NCBI GenBank assembly: GCA_007745635.1
Contig: CP036272.1
Location: 4,615,735-4,679,734 of the forward strand
Length of the DNA stretch: 64,000 nucleotides
DNA from: Stieleria bergensis
GTDB lineage: Bacteria > Planctomycetota > Planctomycetia > Pirellulales > Pirellulaceae
Direction: 5' to 3'
In this document: positions 1 through 7,100 of the stretch, piece by piece
Layout: each line of letters begins with the position of its first letter
Position numbering within the stretch: the first letter of the stretch is position 1
Notes under the pieces: generated by a model
Told to the model about the DNA's origin: nothing
The model's database searches: none
What the model saw: only the letters and a program-made list of their open reading frames with translations
Made by a program: the position numbers and the translations under genes

Positions 1-242
1 GGCCGAGTGCGAACGTTGAGGTGATAGTGATTCGACAGCACGCCATAACTGAGCAGCTCAATGCACAGGTGTGCAAACAGCTGGTTCATTTTGTCCACCA
101 GCCAACCCTGGCGATAGGAAAAGTCCTCGCCGGTGTCTGGATTTTTGCCTAAGAGATAAAGGCCATCAATGGTCCGATTATAGAGGTGCACCGCTTCGAC
201 CTGATGAGGATCGAGCACCTCTGAACGAGGGTCACGACACAT
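1..242 (-). CDS. Y1-type (REP-associated-like) transposase, 5' part only
   Basis: Reading the minus strand from the ATG at 242 gives an open frame that runs off the left edge. It begins MCRDPRSEVLDP, continues through the segment GKNPDTGEDFSYRQGWLVDK, and carries SNHYHL near residue 72. This order (PRSEVxDP start, GKDPxTGKDFSHRRxW-like block, then the HxH of the HUH nuclease) matches single-tyrosine Y1/REP-associated transposases common in planctomycetes. These nick single-stranded DNA with an HUH metal site and a downstream tyrosine; the tyrosine half lies outside the window. The frame is open further upstream to about 341, but the family start and an AGGA about 10 nt before it favour 242. 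Several consensus residues in the NRTIDGLYLLG block are unusual, so the copy may be decaying. Family assignment is from memory of the motif pattern, not a search. Confidence 0.72.
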   Translation of the reverse strand, partial: MCRDPRSEVLDPHQVEAVHLYNRTIDGLYLLGKNPDTGEDFSYRQGWLVDKMNQLFAHLCIELLSYGVLSNHYHLNVRTR

Positions 243-513
243 AAACGCAAGGTTCCTAAGGAAAAGCAGCAGGACCAAGCCACGCGTACCTGCCAGTACC
301 ATGCGTTTAATCAAAGGGCGGATCTTCACACCCTGAAACATCGAGATGGTTCTAAGAACCAAGCGAACAGCAGTCAAGCGTCTACCGACTCTCGACCTTG
401 AAATTCCTACAACCCGAAGAGCCAATCTCTAGAATCGCCAATACGCTTCCGCTTATAAATGACGAATCAATCCCATTTGCTATCAAGCAATCTCGCCTGA
501 CCGGGACTGTCCC

Positions 514-873
514 CTGAAACTGGTCCCGCGTCAGTATCAGTCCGGCGAAACCGACCGCAACGGACGGATCACCAAACGTGGTAATCCGTTGGCGCGAACG
601 ATCCTTGTCGAGTGCGCCTGGACGTCGCTCCGGTACACCCCCTGGGCCAAGGGCGTTTACGAGAGAATCTGTGGCCAGCAGAAAACACGCAAGAAGAAAG
701 CGGGGATCGCGCTGGCACGGAAGATCGCCGTGATCGCCTGGGCAATGCTGCGTGATGAGAAGGACTGGGAACCGAAACGCATGTGTGTGGGGCCTGTCCC
801 CAGGGTGCGCTGCGCGACCCTGGGCTATGGGGTAGAACACCTTCGGCGTTCGGAACTCTGGATGCGATTGTGA
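514..873 (+). pseudogene. IS110-family transposase, C-terminal remnant
   Basis: The frame from 514 reads LVPRQYQSGETDRNGRITKR and continues through GNPLARTILVECAW, RYTPWAKGVYERICG, QKTRKKKAGIALARKIAV and WAMLRDEKDWEPKRM. This is the typical C-terminal (Transposase_20) end of IS110-family DEDD transposases. The N-terminal RuvC-like catalytic half is missing: the frame meets TGA at 460-462 and shows no IS110 similarity before about 514. After residue PKRM (about 783) the frame runs into the dispersed repeat that starts there, so the last 90 bases are not transposase. The first ATG-like start, at 589, lies inside the domain. It is a fragment with no visible function, useful as a marker of past IS traffic. 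Confidence 0.82.
832..854 (+). repeat. 23-nt dispersed repeat GTAGAACACCTWCGGCGTTCGGA, copy 1
   Basis: A short motif with at least four copies in the first 3 kb: here, 2761-2783 and 2839-2861 on the plus strand, and 954-975 on the minus strand. Two of the plus copies lie about 8 nt after the CCCAGGGT/ACCCTGGG hairpin. Read as protein it gives the frequent artefact VEHLRRSE. Copies differ mainly at one position (T or A after ACACCT). Confidence 0.85.
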
Positions 874-953
874 AAGCCATCGCCTTGGCTTTGGCAGGTT
901 ACTTGGGCGTGCTTCTCTAATCATGTGCTTCGAAGAAACGTCAGCCTGGCCTG

Positions 954-975
954 CCGAACGCCGTAGGTGTTCTAC
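954..975 (-). repeat. Same 23-nt repeat, inverted copy 2
   Basis: The reverse complement reads GTAGAACACCTACGGCGTTC followed by GG. It lies in the insert that separates blocks A and B of the larger repeat, in the opposite orientation to the other copies. Confidence 0.8.
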
Positions 976-1282
976 ATGCGGTTTGGGGCACACCGACCGG
1001 AGAGCAAGTGTTCTCTGCTGCACAGGCTTGCACCGGAGGTTTCTCTGCCATACGTTGTCAGCGGCGTTGGCTCATTTGGCAAGTCGTCGTAAGACGCGCA
1101 GAGCAGTTGTTTGCTAATGTGATCATTGAGAGGCAAGCGGATCATCTGGGTGTGTAACCAGTCCTTGATCCAGACGATCTCGGCCGGTCAACCTTGCTAA
1201 CCGTTGGATCAGCTTTTCGGGAGCACGCCAACAGTGACAGCACAGGTGCGCTCTGGCATCGGCAATCTGATACAATCAGGGC

Positions 1283-1858
1283 ATGTCAATCAACATCACT
1301 CACGAGCGCCATCGCCCCGCATCGCCATCAAGATGCCCACGCGCGCGCCGAGCGAATCGCACCTGCCCCCCAACCCGCCACCACAACACCTCACCAAGCA
1401 AACACCGCAAAACCAGCAAAGCAAACCATCCCAGCAACAACCAACCCCACACTTGCTCCAGAGATCCGATTGGGTATGCGGGAAGCCGTTTCGGGCTTTA
1501 TCAATTTGTCGATGGATCGCCGTTGGATGGGCTGGATCCGTCTGGGAAGTTTCGAGCGGGACGAATCGATCTTCCAGCGTCGTGCCTTGCAAATATGTTT
1601 TGGTGCTTTGGTGGATTGTGCTCTGTTCCGGCTGCATGTTCTCCAGCTTCGTGGACGCCGATTACGATCGGGGCTTGTATTGGGGCGGTAAGTGGTGGAG
1701 CAGCTGCGGGGTGCACAGCGGCCGCTGACTGTCTTAACCAAGCTCTCGAGGACAGCGAGGAGGTTGAAGATTTCCGAACTTGCGTGTCGCGGTGCTGTGG
1801 GCCAACGGGCTGCCGTGGTTCAGGCATACGAGTGTGCTCGCGACGGTGCAGTAGATAA
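1283..1858 (+). CDS. Orphan RHS-repeat C-terminal tip, probably a displaced fragment
   Basis: The 191-codon frame contains SRDPIGYAGSRFGLYQFVDG followed by SPLDGLDPSGK (residues about 58-88). This is the signature of the RHS/YD-repeat core end, where the sequence DPxG marks the border between shell and variable tip. The first ~55 residues are C/A-rich low-complexity sequence unlike an RHS shell, and no YD repeats lie upstream, so the shell is missing and the true boundary is near 1451. The roughly 100-residue tip after DPSGK is small and cysteine-rich, with a hydrophobic Gly/Ala stretch (TIGACIGAVSGGAAAG) and a Cys/Arg-rich end (CVSRCCGPTGC). In RHS proteins this position usually holds the toxin or effector domain; I do not recognise this one. 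A small membrane-protein ORF starts 20 bp downstream. It could be a decayed gene or a silent cassette of the orphan-tip kind known from Rhs loci. Confidence 0.6.
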   Translation: MSINITHERHRPASPSRCPRARRANRTCPPTRHHNTSPSKHRKTSKANHPSNNQPHTCSRDPIGYAGSRFGLYQFVDGSPLDGLDPSGKFRAGRIDLPASCLANMFWCFGGLCSVPAACSPASWTPITIGACIGAVSGGAAAGCTAAADCLNQALEDSEEVEDFRTCVSRCCGPTGCRGSGIRVCSRRCSR

Positions 1859-1878
1859 ATACGAGTTGAGAGGACAAA

Positions 1879-2052
1879 ATGTTGAATGTGAAATCGGCTG
1901 TAGTTTTCGTTACTTCGATTGCAGCGTTACTGGCTGGTCTGACGATGCTCGTTCAAGGAAATAGTCGCTGGTCAGCGATCGCTTTGGTATCGGCAGCGTT
2001 GCTTTTTGCTTCAGCAATGGCGATTAGAAAGAGTAGTATCCGCGCAGATTGA
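1879..2052 (+). CDS. 57-aa two-helix membrane protein, candidate partner of the RHS tip
   Basis: ATG at 1879 is preceded by GAGAGGACAAA, a good ribosome binding site, and the frame ends at TGA 2050-2052. The product starts MLNVKSAVVFVTSIAALLAG and has two hydrophobic segments (residues about 7-26 and 31-49) around a short QGNSRW turn, ending in a basic RKSSIRAD tail. That predicts a hairpin membrane protein. It starts 20 bp after the stop of the RHS tip, the usual place for an RHS immunity gene, and a small perfect hairpin follows 11 bp after its stop. No family is recognised. The immunity role is inference from position and size only. The ribosome binding site, hydropathy pattern and spacing argue that the frame is real although it is very short. 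Confidence 0.6.
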   Translation: MLNVKSAVVFVTSIAALLAGLTMLVQGNSRWSAIALVSAALLFASAMAIRKSSIRAD

Positions 2053-2063
2053 ATAACTTTGCC

Positions 2064-2079
2064 CGTTCGTTGGCGAACG
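2064..2079 (+). terminator. Small perfect hairpin after the 57-aa gene
   Basis: CGTTCG, loop TTGG, CGAACG. It lies 11 bp after the stop codon of the small membrane gene. There is no T-run after it, so it is at best a weak or factor-dependent terminator. Confidence 0.3.
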
Positions 2080-2105
2080 TGCCGACCACGTGTTTGACCG
2101 CGCAC

Positions 2106-2138
2106 CAGAAATCTAAGGGGTACAGAAATCTAAGGGGT
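2106..2138 (+). repeat. 16-bp direct repeat x2
   Basis: CAGAAATCTAAGGGGT occurs at 2106-2121 and again at 2123-2138, followed by CAGGCCTCTTAAATCC. Similar GGGGTCAGGC-type sequences are often seen at the ends of Y1/REP-associated transposon elements, and a Y1 transposase fragment sits at the left edge of the window. The link is inference. Confidence 0.6.
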
Positions 2139-2576
2139 CAGGCCTCTTAAATCCGTCGGCGGACGATTGACTTGACTTAATAACCCACCAACCGAGTTTT
2201 GATGTGGGGACGGAGTTTGAGCCTTGATGGGTTGCCTGGTTTTACTTGGGTGTCCAAGGCGTTTTTGGGTTGGGCGACTGGGCTAGAAGGGCCGTGCGTT
2301 TGACGGCTTGGCAATGCGTTGACGCTGTAAGAGTGCGTTTGATTGGCCCGGTTGATTGAAATGGCTTGGCTTTGAGGGCTTTAGATTTGGTAATGGCATG
2401 CCGCTAGCCGGATCGAGTTTGAACGGCTCAATTTTTCGCTCATCGGTCGTGGCCCCGTTGTTGTCAATCATGGGGGTGGCCGCTGGTGTGATTGCCGCTT
2501 GTGCGGAGTGAATTGGTGCGCGCAAGCACAGCATCCTATCGATTCTCGTCGAGCAATTCCAACGTTTATTGTGACT
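2139..2576. other. Non-coding, accessory zone
   Basis: No convincing gene seen. Open frames here have no recognisable domain, no good start and atypical composition. The stretch lies between the direct repeat at 2106-2138 and the NHEGHEEHEG repeat at 2577-2612. Confidence 0.5.
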
Positions 2577-2612
2577 ACCTCCTTCGTGCTCTTCGTGTCC
2601 TTCGTGGTTCAT
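2577..2612 (-). repeat. Dispersed CTTCGTG-type repeat (reads NHEGHEEHEG)
   Basis: Read on the minus strand this gives MNHEGHEEHEGG, a short element seen in many environmental bacterial genomes, where it is often miscalled as the start of a small protein. The DNA shows imperfect 9-nt units (CTTCGTGxx). No real protein follows in the frame. Confidence 0.65.
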
Positions 2613-2760
2613 ACCCGGTTTTGCGACGATTGCAAGTTTCGGTGGACTGTCCCCGGCAGATTATGAGCGTTTGCATGGCCAGCGGCGCTGGTGTCACTTT
2701 TCTAGTGCAAGGGTTTGGGCGAGAAGCCTTGGCGTTCCAACGCACTCTCCCGAACCCGTT

Positions 2761-2783
2761 GTAGAACACCTACGGCGTTCGGA
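2761..2783 (+). repeat. 23-nt dispersed repeat, copy 3
   Basis: GTAGAACACCTACGGCGTTC followed by GGA; lies just before block A of the second large repeat copy. Confidence 0.85.
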
Positions 2784-2787
2784 GACG

Positions 2788-3108
2788 ATGTGTGGGGGGC
2801 CTGTCCCCAGGGTGCGCTGCGCGACCCTGGGCTATGGGGTAGAACACCTTCGGCGTTCGGAAATCTGGATGCGATTGTGAAAGCCATCGCCTTGGCTTTG
2901 GCAGGTTACCGAAGTGCGTTTCTCTGCCATACGTTGTCAGCGGTGCTGGCTCATTTGGCAAGATGTCGTAAGACGCGCAGAGCAGTTGTCTCTCATGTGA
3001 TCATTGAGAGGCAAGCGAATCTTCTGGCTGTGCAACCAGTCCTTGATCCTGACGATCAAGGCCGGTCAACCTTGCTAACCGTTGGATCAGCTTTTGGGGA
3101 ACACGCCA
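2788..3108. repeat. Two-part dispersed repeat, copy 2
   Basis: Second copy of the repeat at 783-1232. Block A (2788-2910) again has the hairpin CCCAGGGT/ACCCTGGG (2806-2831) and the 23-nt repeat (2839-2861). Block B (about 2920-3108) follows after only about 10 bp, so the insert of copy 1 is absent. After 3108 the two copies diverge. The intact-looking junction suggests this is the less disturbed copy. Confidence 0.85.
2839..2861 (+). repeat. 23-nt dispersed repeat, copy 4
   Basis: GTAGAACACCTTCGGCGTTC followed by GGA, inside block A of the second large repeat, in the same place relative to the hairpin as in copy 1. Confidence 0.85.
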
Positions 3109-3350
3109 AGAGCATCATGGACGAGTTGCACGATGAGCGGAAACGAGACCTCACGCGAATAGCAACGCCCCCGCGATCTTTCAAAGACCTGGTTGAGACA
3201 CTTCTCATCTGCGATGTACCGCCAGCAAACAAAGAGAGCATCTGCAAGCGAAGCCGCTGCTTGAACCTTATTGGCAAAGTCGTCCATGACCCGATCCCGG
3301 TACGAGGAAATCCTAACAGGGCCAAAAAACCAAGGAAAAAGCAAGGTCAA
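3087..3350 (-). pseudogene. Transposase N-terminal remnant, probably IS4-type
   Basis: The minus frame from 3350 includes CLNQVFERSRGRCYSREVSF and then PLIVQLVHDAL. The pattern VFExxRGRCYxxxxxFPxxVxLxxDAL is what I know from the N-terminus of planctomycete IS4-family DDE transposases. The frame stops at about 3087, shortly before block B of the repeat (which ends at 3108), and no DDE catalytic segment follows. Block B may hold more of the same element in broken frame. The assignment rests on one remembered motif. Confidence 0.45.
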
Positions 3351-3770
3351 TCCGAGTCACAACATGTTCAAAGCAGTGGTGCAAGCACGGCACCCTACGT
3401 GGGTGCGTTTCGATCCAAACGTGGCATGGGACAAAACAATCATCGGGGGGTTTTATCTCGATGACCTCGCCGCAGAACCAACCTCTGTGACCGGATCCGG
3501 TACACTGATCACTTTGACCAATCTCCAATCATGAGAGCCTGTGCCTGCCTTGTGCTTCACATGACGTTGCTCATCAGCGATGGAGTCGCTGATAAACAAG
3601 CTGAGACAATTGACGACCAGATCGCAAGCACATGAAAACACGTCGGTGACGCCAAACTCGAGCAGCTCCTTAAGAACCAAACCTACATGGACCTGAATCA
3701 TCTGATGGACCAGAACCTGCTCGCTGCATTCTCCAGGCAGAAAACCTCCAACTCCTTGCTCCTCGACTGC
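3351..3770. other. Region with broken short frames
   Basis: Plus strand holds a frame ending in the segment GGFYLDDLAAEP (stop near 3534). Overlapping it by ATGA is an ATG at 3531 that gives a 34-codon secreted-looking peptide starting MRACACLVLHMTLLISDG and ending at 3635. Neither resembles a known family; they look like pieces of a decayed gene. The open frame that continues upstream from the next gene (3687-3770) is probably not translated. Confidence 0.4.
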
Positions 3771-5948
3771 ATGATGATAAAACGACTTGTTACGACGATG
3801 CTGATTACCTGTGTCACGGTTTCCCTGGCGTTTGCGGACCTCACATACCAACCGCCCGCGAAGATTTACGTGTTGGTTGGACAGTCCAATATGCAGGGAA
3901 AAGGTGCGGTCGAAGGGGATCAATCCAACAGCCTGCGTTACCTGGTTCAACATGACCCGAATCAGGAATACCAGTTTCTTGTCGACCCCAAGGGGAACTG
4001 GCGGTCACGGCAAGACGTCTGGATTCACTACGACTCGGGCCCTGGCAATCTGCGTTTTGGCAAACTCAAACCGGGCTATGGTTCTCACGGCGGAGTCATT
4101 GGACCGGAACTGGGGTTTGGACACGTCATCGGAGAATCTTACGAAGGCAAAGCCCTGCTGATCAAAGCCTGCTGGGGCGGCAAAAGCCTGGGACACAACT
4201 TCCTGCCTCCCAGCGTCGGTCAGTATCCCCCACCCAACCAACCCGCCGACCCTGGTTTCTATTACCACCAGATCCTCCGCATTGTCGATGACGTCACAAG
4301 GAACATTGAAACCTACTTCCCAGATTATCAGGGACAGGGAATCGAAATTGCCGGTCTGTGTTATCACCAAGGCTGGAACGACCAGTATGGCGGCTTGGAC
4401 GCACGCTATGAACAAAACCTCGCGGCCTTCATTCACGACATCCGCAGCGCCGAACATGGCTTAGGCATTCCCGACTTGCCCGTGGTCATTGCTACCAGCG
4501 GCATGATCGAAAACGACTCACCGATCAAGCGAGGCCAGCTGGCGATGGGTGATCCAGCGAAGTATCCACAGTTTGCTGGCAACGTGGGTGTGGTCAATAC
4601 CGACAAACCTTATGGCACCGAAGCACTGGGGTTCAAGTTCTACACAGAGAGCTCCCCAGACAAAGTGGGCTACCACTGGAACAACCATGCCCACAGCTAT
4701 CTGAACATCGGCCGCGCGATGGCCACCGAAATGCAGACCTTAAGCAAACCCAAATTGCCATCCCGCTTGAGAGCCGTCGGGACAGCTCAAGGCGTTCGTT
4801 TGACTTGGCAAGTCGGCCGTCAGTCGCCAGCGACGATTAAACTGCTCAGGAACGGTCAGCCCCTGGCCGCAAATCTGCCCGCCAGCCTGACCACGGTGAC
4901 CGATGCCAGGGCAACACCCGGCAAGAACACTTATCAGCTCTTGTTCGACATGCCATCTGATGGACTGCAAACACTAAGCGTGACAAGTGACACGTCGGTT
5001 GGCAAACTCCAGGCTTACCGCAGCTCGACTGGCGTTCAGCTAAACTGGGACGCATGTGGCAAGTACGATGGCTTTCAGATCCGCCGCGATGGTCAAGTCA
5101 TTGCCAACCAACTGGCCGGCGACCTGCGTTCCTATTTAGACAAACAAGCACCCGAACAAGGAAACGTGCAGTACATCGTGACTCCGACCACCGGTTCGTC
5201 GACGCCGGCAAGTCTCAGCGTTCAATTGGGACCTGCAGATCCCGGTGGCGCACTGCTCTACGAGCCCTTTGATTACCCAGCCGATGCAGATCAGCCGCGA
5301 AGTCTGCTGGGTTTGGGCGGGGCAGCGGGAACCAAGGGCGAATATGACTACCTCAGCGACCAGAAACTTGAACGTGCTCCTGCGGCGATCGGGGGCGGGT
5401 TGAGCTTTGGAGCACTTCCGGTCACTGGGAATCGCGGCAGCAGCCATCGCTGGAGTCCCGGCTGTGCCATCGAGCTTGATGACAGCCTTCGCGAGGCGGG
5501 GCTACTCGCAGACGGTGCCACACTCTGGATCAGCTTTGTCTTTCGACTGACCAAGGACATCGAACATCGTCAAGGCGGCGGCACAGTCCTGCTAAGTACC
5601 GACGATCTTCGCCAAGCAGTGGGGCTGATGGCTGACAATCGAGAATTCCGCACCGTGGTGGTTGTCGATGGGAAACCCAAAGGCGTCCGCATCACGTCCA
5701 GTCGGCTCGAGACTCCGACTCTGGTGGTTGGCAAAATCGTTTGGGGCAAAGACGGATCAGACGACACCTTTGTCCCCTATACTCCAGGACATGATTTGCA
5801 GATCCCTGAAAAGCACGGCCGGCCTGCGGCGCCATTCAACATTGATCAGTCCAAACTGAACCGTTTGGTCCTGAAGGGCGAAGGCCAGTACGATGAAATC
5901 AGAGTCGGCACCAGTTACCAATCCGTTGTGGGCGGCAAAGCGAACTGA
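3771..5948 (+). CDS. Secreted SGNH-type sialate O-acetylesterase-like carbohydrate esterase
   Basis: 725 residues. The start at the ATGATG of 3771 gives a signal peptide (MMIKRLVTTMLITCVTVSLA, cleavage near FAD) instead of the signal-less upstream extension. The catalytic domain opens with IYVLVGQSNMQGKG (nucleophile Ser39), the GQSNM block of the SASA/CE6 SGNH family, and also shows CWGGKSLG (oxyanion Gly), CYHQGWND and, near the domain end, YHWNNHAHSY with the expected His. Two FN3-like repeats follow (LRAVGTAQGVRLTW and LQAYRSSTGVQLNW), then a jelly-roll-like C-terminal part beginning LLYEPFDYP. Such enzymes remove acetyl groups from sugars; here probably exported and acting on acetylated polysaccharide. 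A second SASA enzyme lies at 23297-24748. The exact substrate cannot be read from the sequence. Confidence 0.85.
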   Translation: MMIKRLVTTMLITCVTVSLAFADLTYQPPAKIYVLVGQSNMQGKGAVEGDQSNSLRYLVQHDPNQEYQFLVDPKGNWRSRQDVWIHYDSGPGNLRFGKLKPGYGSHGGVIGPELGFGHVIGESYEGKALLIKACWGGKSLGHNFLPPSVGQYPPPNQPADPGFYYHQILRIVDDVTRNIETYFPDYQGQGIEIAGLCYHQGWNDQYGGLDARYEQNLAAFIHDIRSAEHGLGIPDLPVVIATSGMIENDSPIKRGQLAMGDPAKYPQFAGNVGVVNTDKPYGTEALGFKFYTESSPDKVGYHWNNHAHSYLNIGRAMATEMQTLSKPKLPSRLRAVGTAQGVRLTWQVGRQSPATIKLLRNGQPLAANLPASLTTVTDARATPGKNTYQLLFDMPSDGLQTLSVTSDTSVGKLQAYRSSTGVQLNWDACGKYDGFQIRRDGQVIANQLAGDLRSYLDKQAPEQGNVQYIVTPTTGSSTPASLSVQLGPADPGGALLYEPFDYPADADQPRSLLGLGGAAGTKGEYDYLSDQKLERAPAAIGGGLSFGALPVTGNRGSSHRWSPGCAIELDDSLREAGLLADGATLWISFVFRLTKDIEHRQGGGTVLLSTDDLRQAVGLMADNREFRTVVVVDGKPKGVRITSSRLETPTLVVGKIVWGKDGSDDTFVPYTPGHDLQIPEKHGRPAAPFNIDQSKLNRLVLKGEGQYDEIRVGTSYQSVVGGKAN

Positions 5949-6041
5949 ACACTCAATACGAGAGCTGCCAGCGCCCAGGCACATCGATGCTGACGGCTTT
6001 CATGTGACGAGCGATTCGCGCCGAACCGCCCAGCCGTACCG

Positions 6042-7100
6042 CTAGAATAGCCTGAGCTGGCCGGACTTGGGTCGCGGTGGTTCAAAGAGGTCGCAGTTGT
6101 AAGCCGGCATTTTGGCATCCAAACCATGCTTTTGGCGAAAGACTTGGAACAGACTGCGAATCTGATCCGCCATGATTCCCGTTCCCCGCATTCGCTCTCC
6201 CCAAGCAGCGCTGTTCAGCTGTCCGCCGCGCGTTTCCTGAACTCGGCCCAAGACTTTCTCCGAATGATTCGGCCGCGTCCTCTGCAGCCACTCGACGAAA
6301 ACAGGCTCGACCGTCAATGGCAATCGAAGCAACACATAGTTTGCCGTGATCGCACCGGCTTGCTTGGCAGCTTCTAGAATCGTGGGGATTTCTGAATCAT
6401 TCAGTCCGGGGATCACCGGCGCCATCATGACTCCAACGGGGACATTGGCATCCGCCAGTGACTCAACCGCCCGGAGTCGGGCACTGGGGATGCTGGTTCG
6501 CGGTTCCATCTCGCGAGCCAACTGAGCATCCAGCGTCGTGATCGACAAATAGACGTGCACCAAACGATCGGCCGCCAGTTTCTTGAGCAGATCCAAGTCC
6601 CGCAACACCAACGCATTCTTGGTGATGATGCTGATCGGCTGGCGACATTCAAGCGCCACTTCCAAACATTGCCGCGTCAGACGAAACTCCCGTTCGGCCG
6701 GCTGGTAGCAGTCGGTGACTCCCGAGAACGTGATCGGTTCAGGCTGCCACGATGTCCTGCCCAGGAACTCAGCAAACAGTTCAGCAGCCTGCCGTTTGAC
6801 AACGATCTTGGTCTCAAAGTCCAGCCCCGCATTAAACCCCAAGTACTCGTGCCCGGGCCGAGCATAGCAATACGCACAAGAGTGCACACATCCGCGATAC
6901 GGATTAATGCTATAGCGAAACGGAATGTCAGGCGACTTGTTCTCTGACACGATGCTTTTTGACGCATCAAAGAGGTATTCGACGCGACGATTCTCAAGCG
7001 TGCGCAGATGCTCTTGATCCCACTCCAAGTGTTCCAGATCGGCTTCGCAATGCAGCTTTTCGAAGCGATTAGGGGGATCAAGATTTGAACCGTGACGCAT
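6042..7100 (-). CDS. PA0069-family radical SAM protein (SplB-like)
   Basis: 352 residues. The cluster motif is GCVHSCAYCYARPGHEYLG: CxxxCxYC binding a 4Fe-4S cluster and SAM. Further blocks typical of the PA0069/Rv2578c group are FSGVTDCYQPAE, ITKNALVLRDLDLL, SITTLD, EPRTSIPSARL and MMAPVIPGLND. Members are annotated as DNA-repair-photolyase-like, but their reaction is not established. The frame is open to a TTG at 7121; the ATG at 7100 is preferred because GGAAGGTGTC lies just before it and the product then starts MRHGSNLDPPNRFEK, which matches the family N-terminus. Convergent with the esterase gene, with 93 bp between stops. Confidence 0.88.
   Translation of the reverse strand: MRHGSNLDPPNRFEKLHCEADLEHLEWDQEHLRTLENRRVEYLFDASKSIVSENKSPDIPFRYSINPYRGCVHSCAYCYARPGHEYLGFNAGLDFETKIVVKRQAAELFAEFLGRTSWQPEPITFSGVTDCYQPAEREFRLTRQCLEVALECRQPISIITKNALVLRDLDLLKKLAADRLVHVYLSITTLDAQLAREMEPRTSIPSARLRAVESLADANVPVGVMMAPVIPGLNDSEIPTILEAAKQAGAITANYVLLRLPLTVEPVFVEWLQRTRPNHSEKVLGRVQETRGGQLNSAAWGERMRGTGIMADQIRSLFQVFRQKHGLDAKMPAYNCDLFEPPRPKSGQLRLF

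Larger units (their letters stand above)
783..1232. repeat. Two-part dispersed repeat, copy 1
   Basis: Two blocks here recur at 2788-3108. Block A (783-905) runs from the hairpin at 798-824 (8-bp arms CCCAGGGT/ACCCTGGG) to a stretch ending GGCTTTGGCAGGTTAC. Block B (about 1038-1232) starts near TCTCTGCCATACGTTGTCAG and ends near GGATCAGCTTTTCGGGAG. In this copy the blocks are separated by about 130 bp that the second copy lacks; that insert carries an inverted copy of the 23-nt GTAGAACACCT repeat at 954-975. Similarity was judged by eye at well over 80%. Block B on the minus strand leads into the transposase-like fragment seen beside copy 2, so the repeat may be derived from an insertion sequence. 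Confidence 0.85.

Noticed and set aside
382-1023. 213-aa minus-strand frame
   Set aside because: It lies antisense to the IS110 remnant and runs through the dispersed repeat; the segment reading VFYPIAQGRAAHPGDRP is repeat-derived and no domain is visible.
2715-3464. 249-aa plus-strand frame
   Set aside because: Made of repeat blocks A and B and antisense to the transposase-like fragment; no domain and no ribosome binding site.
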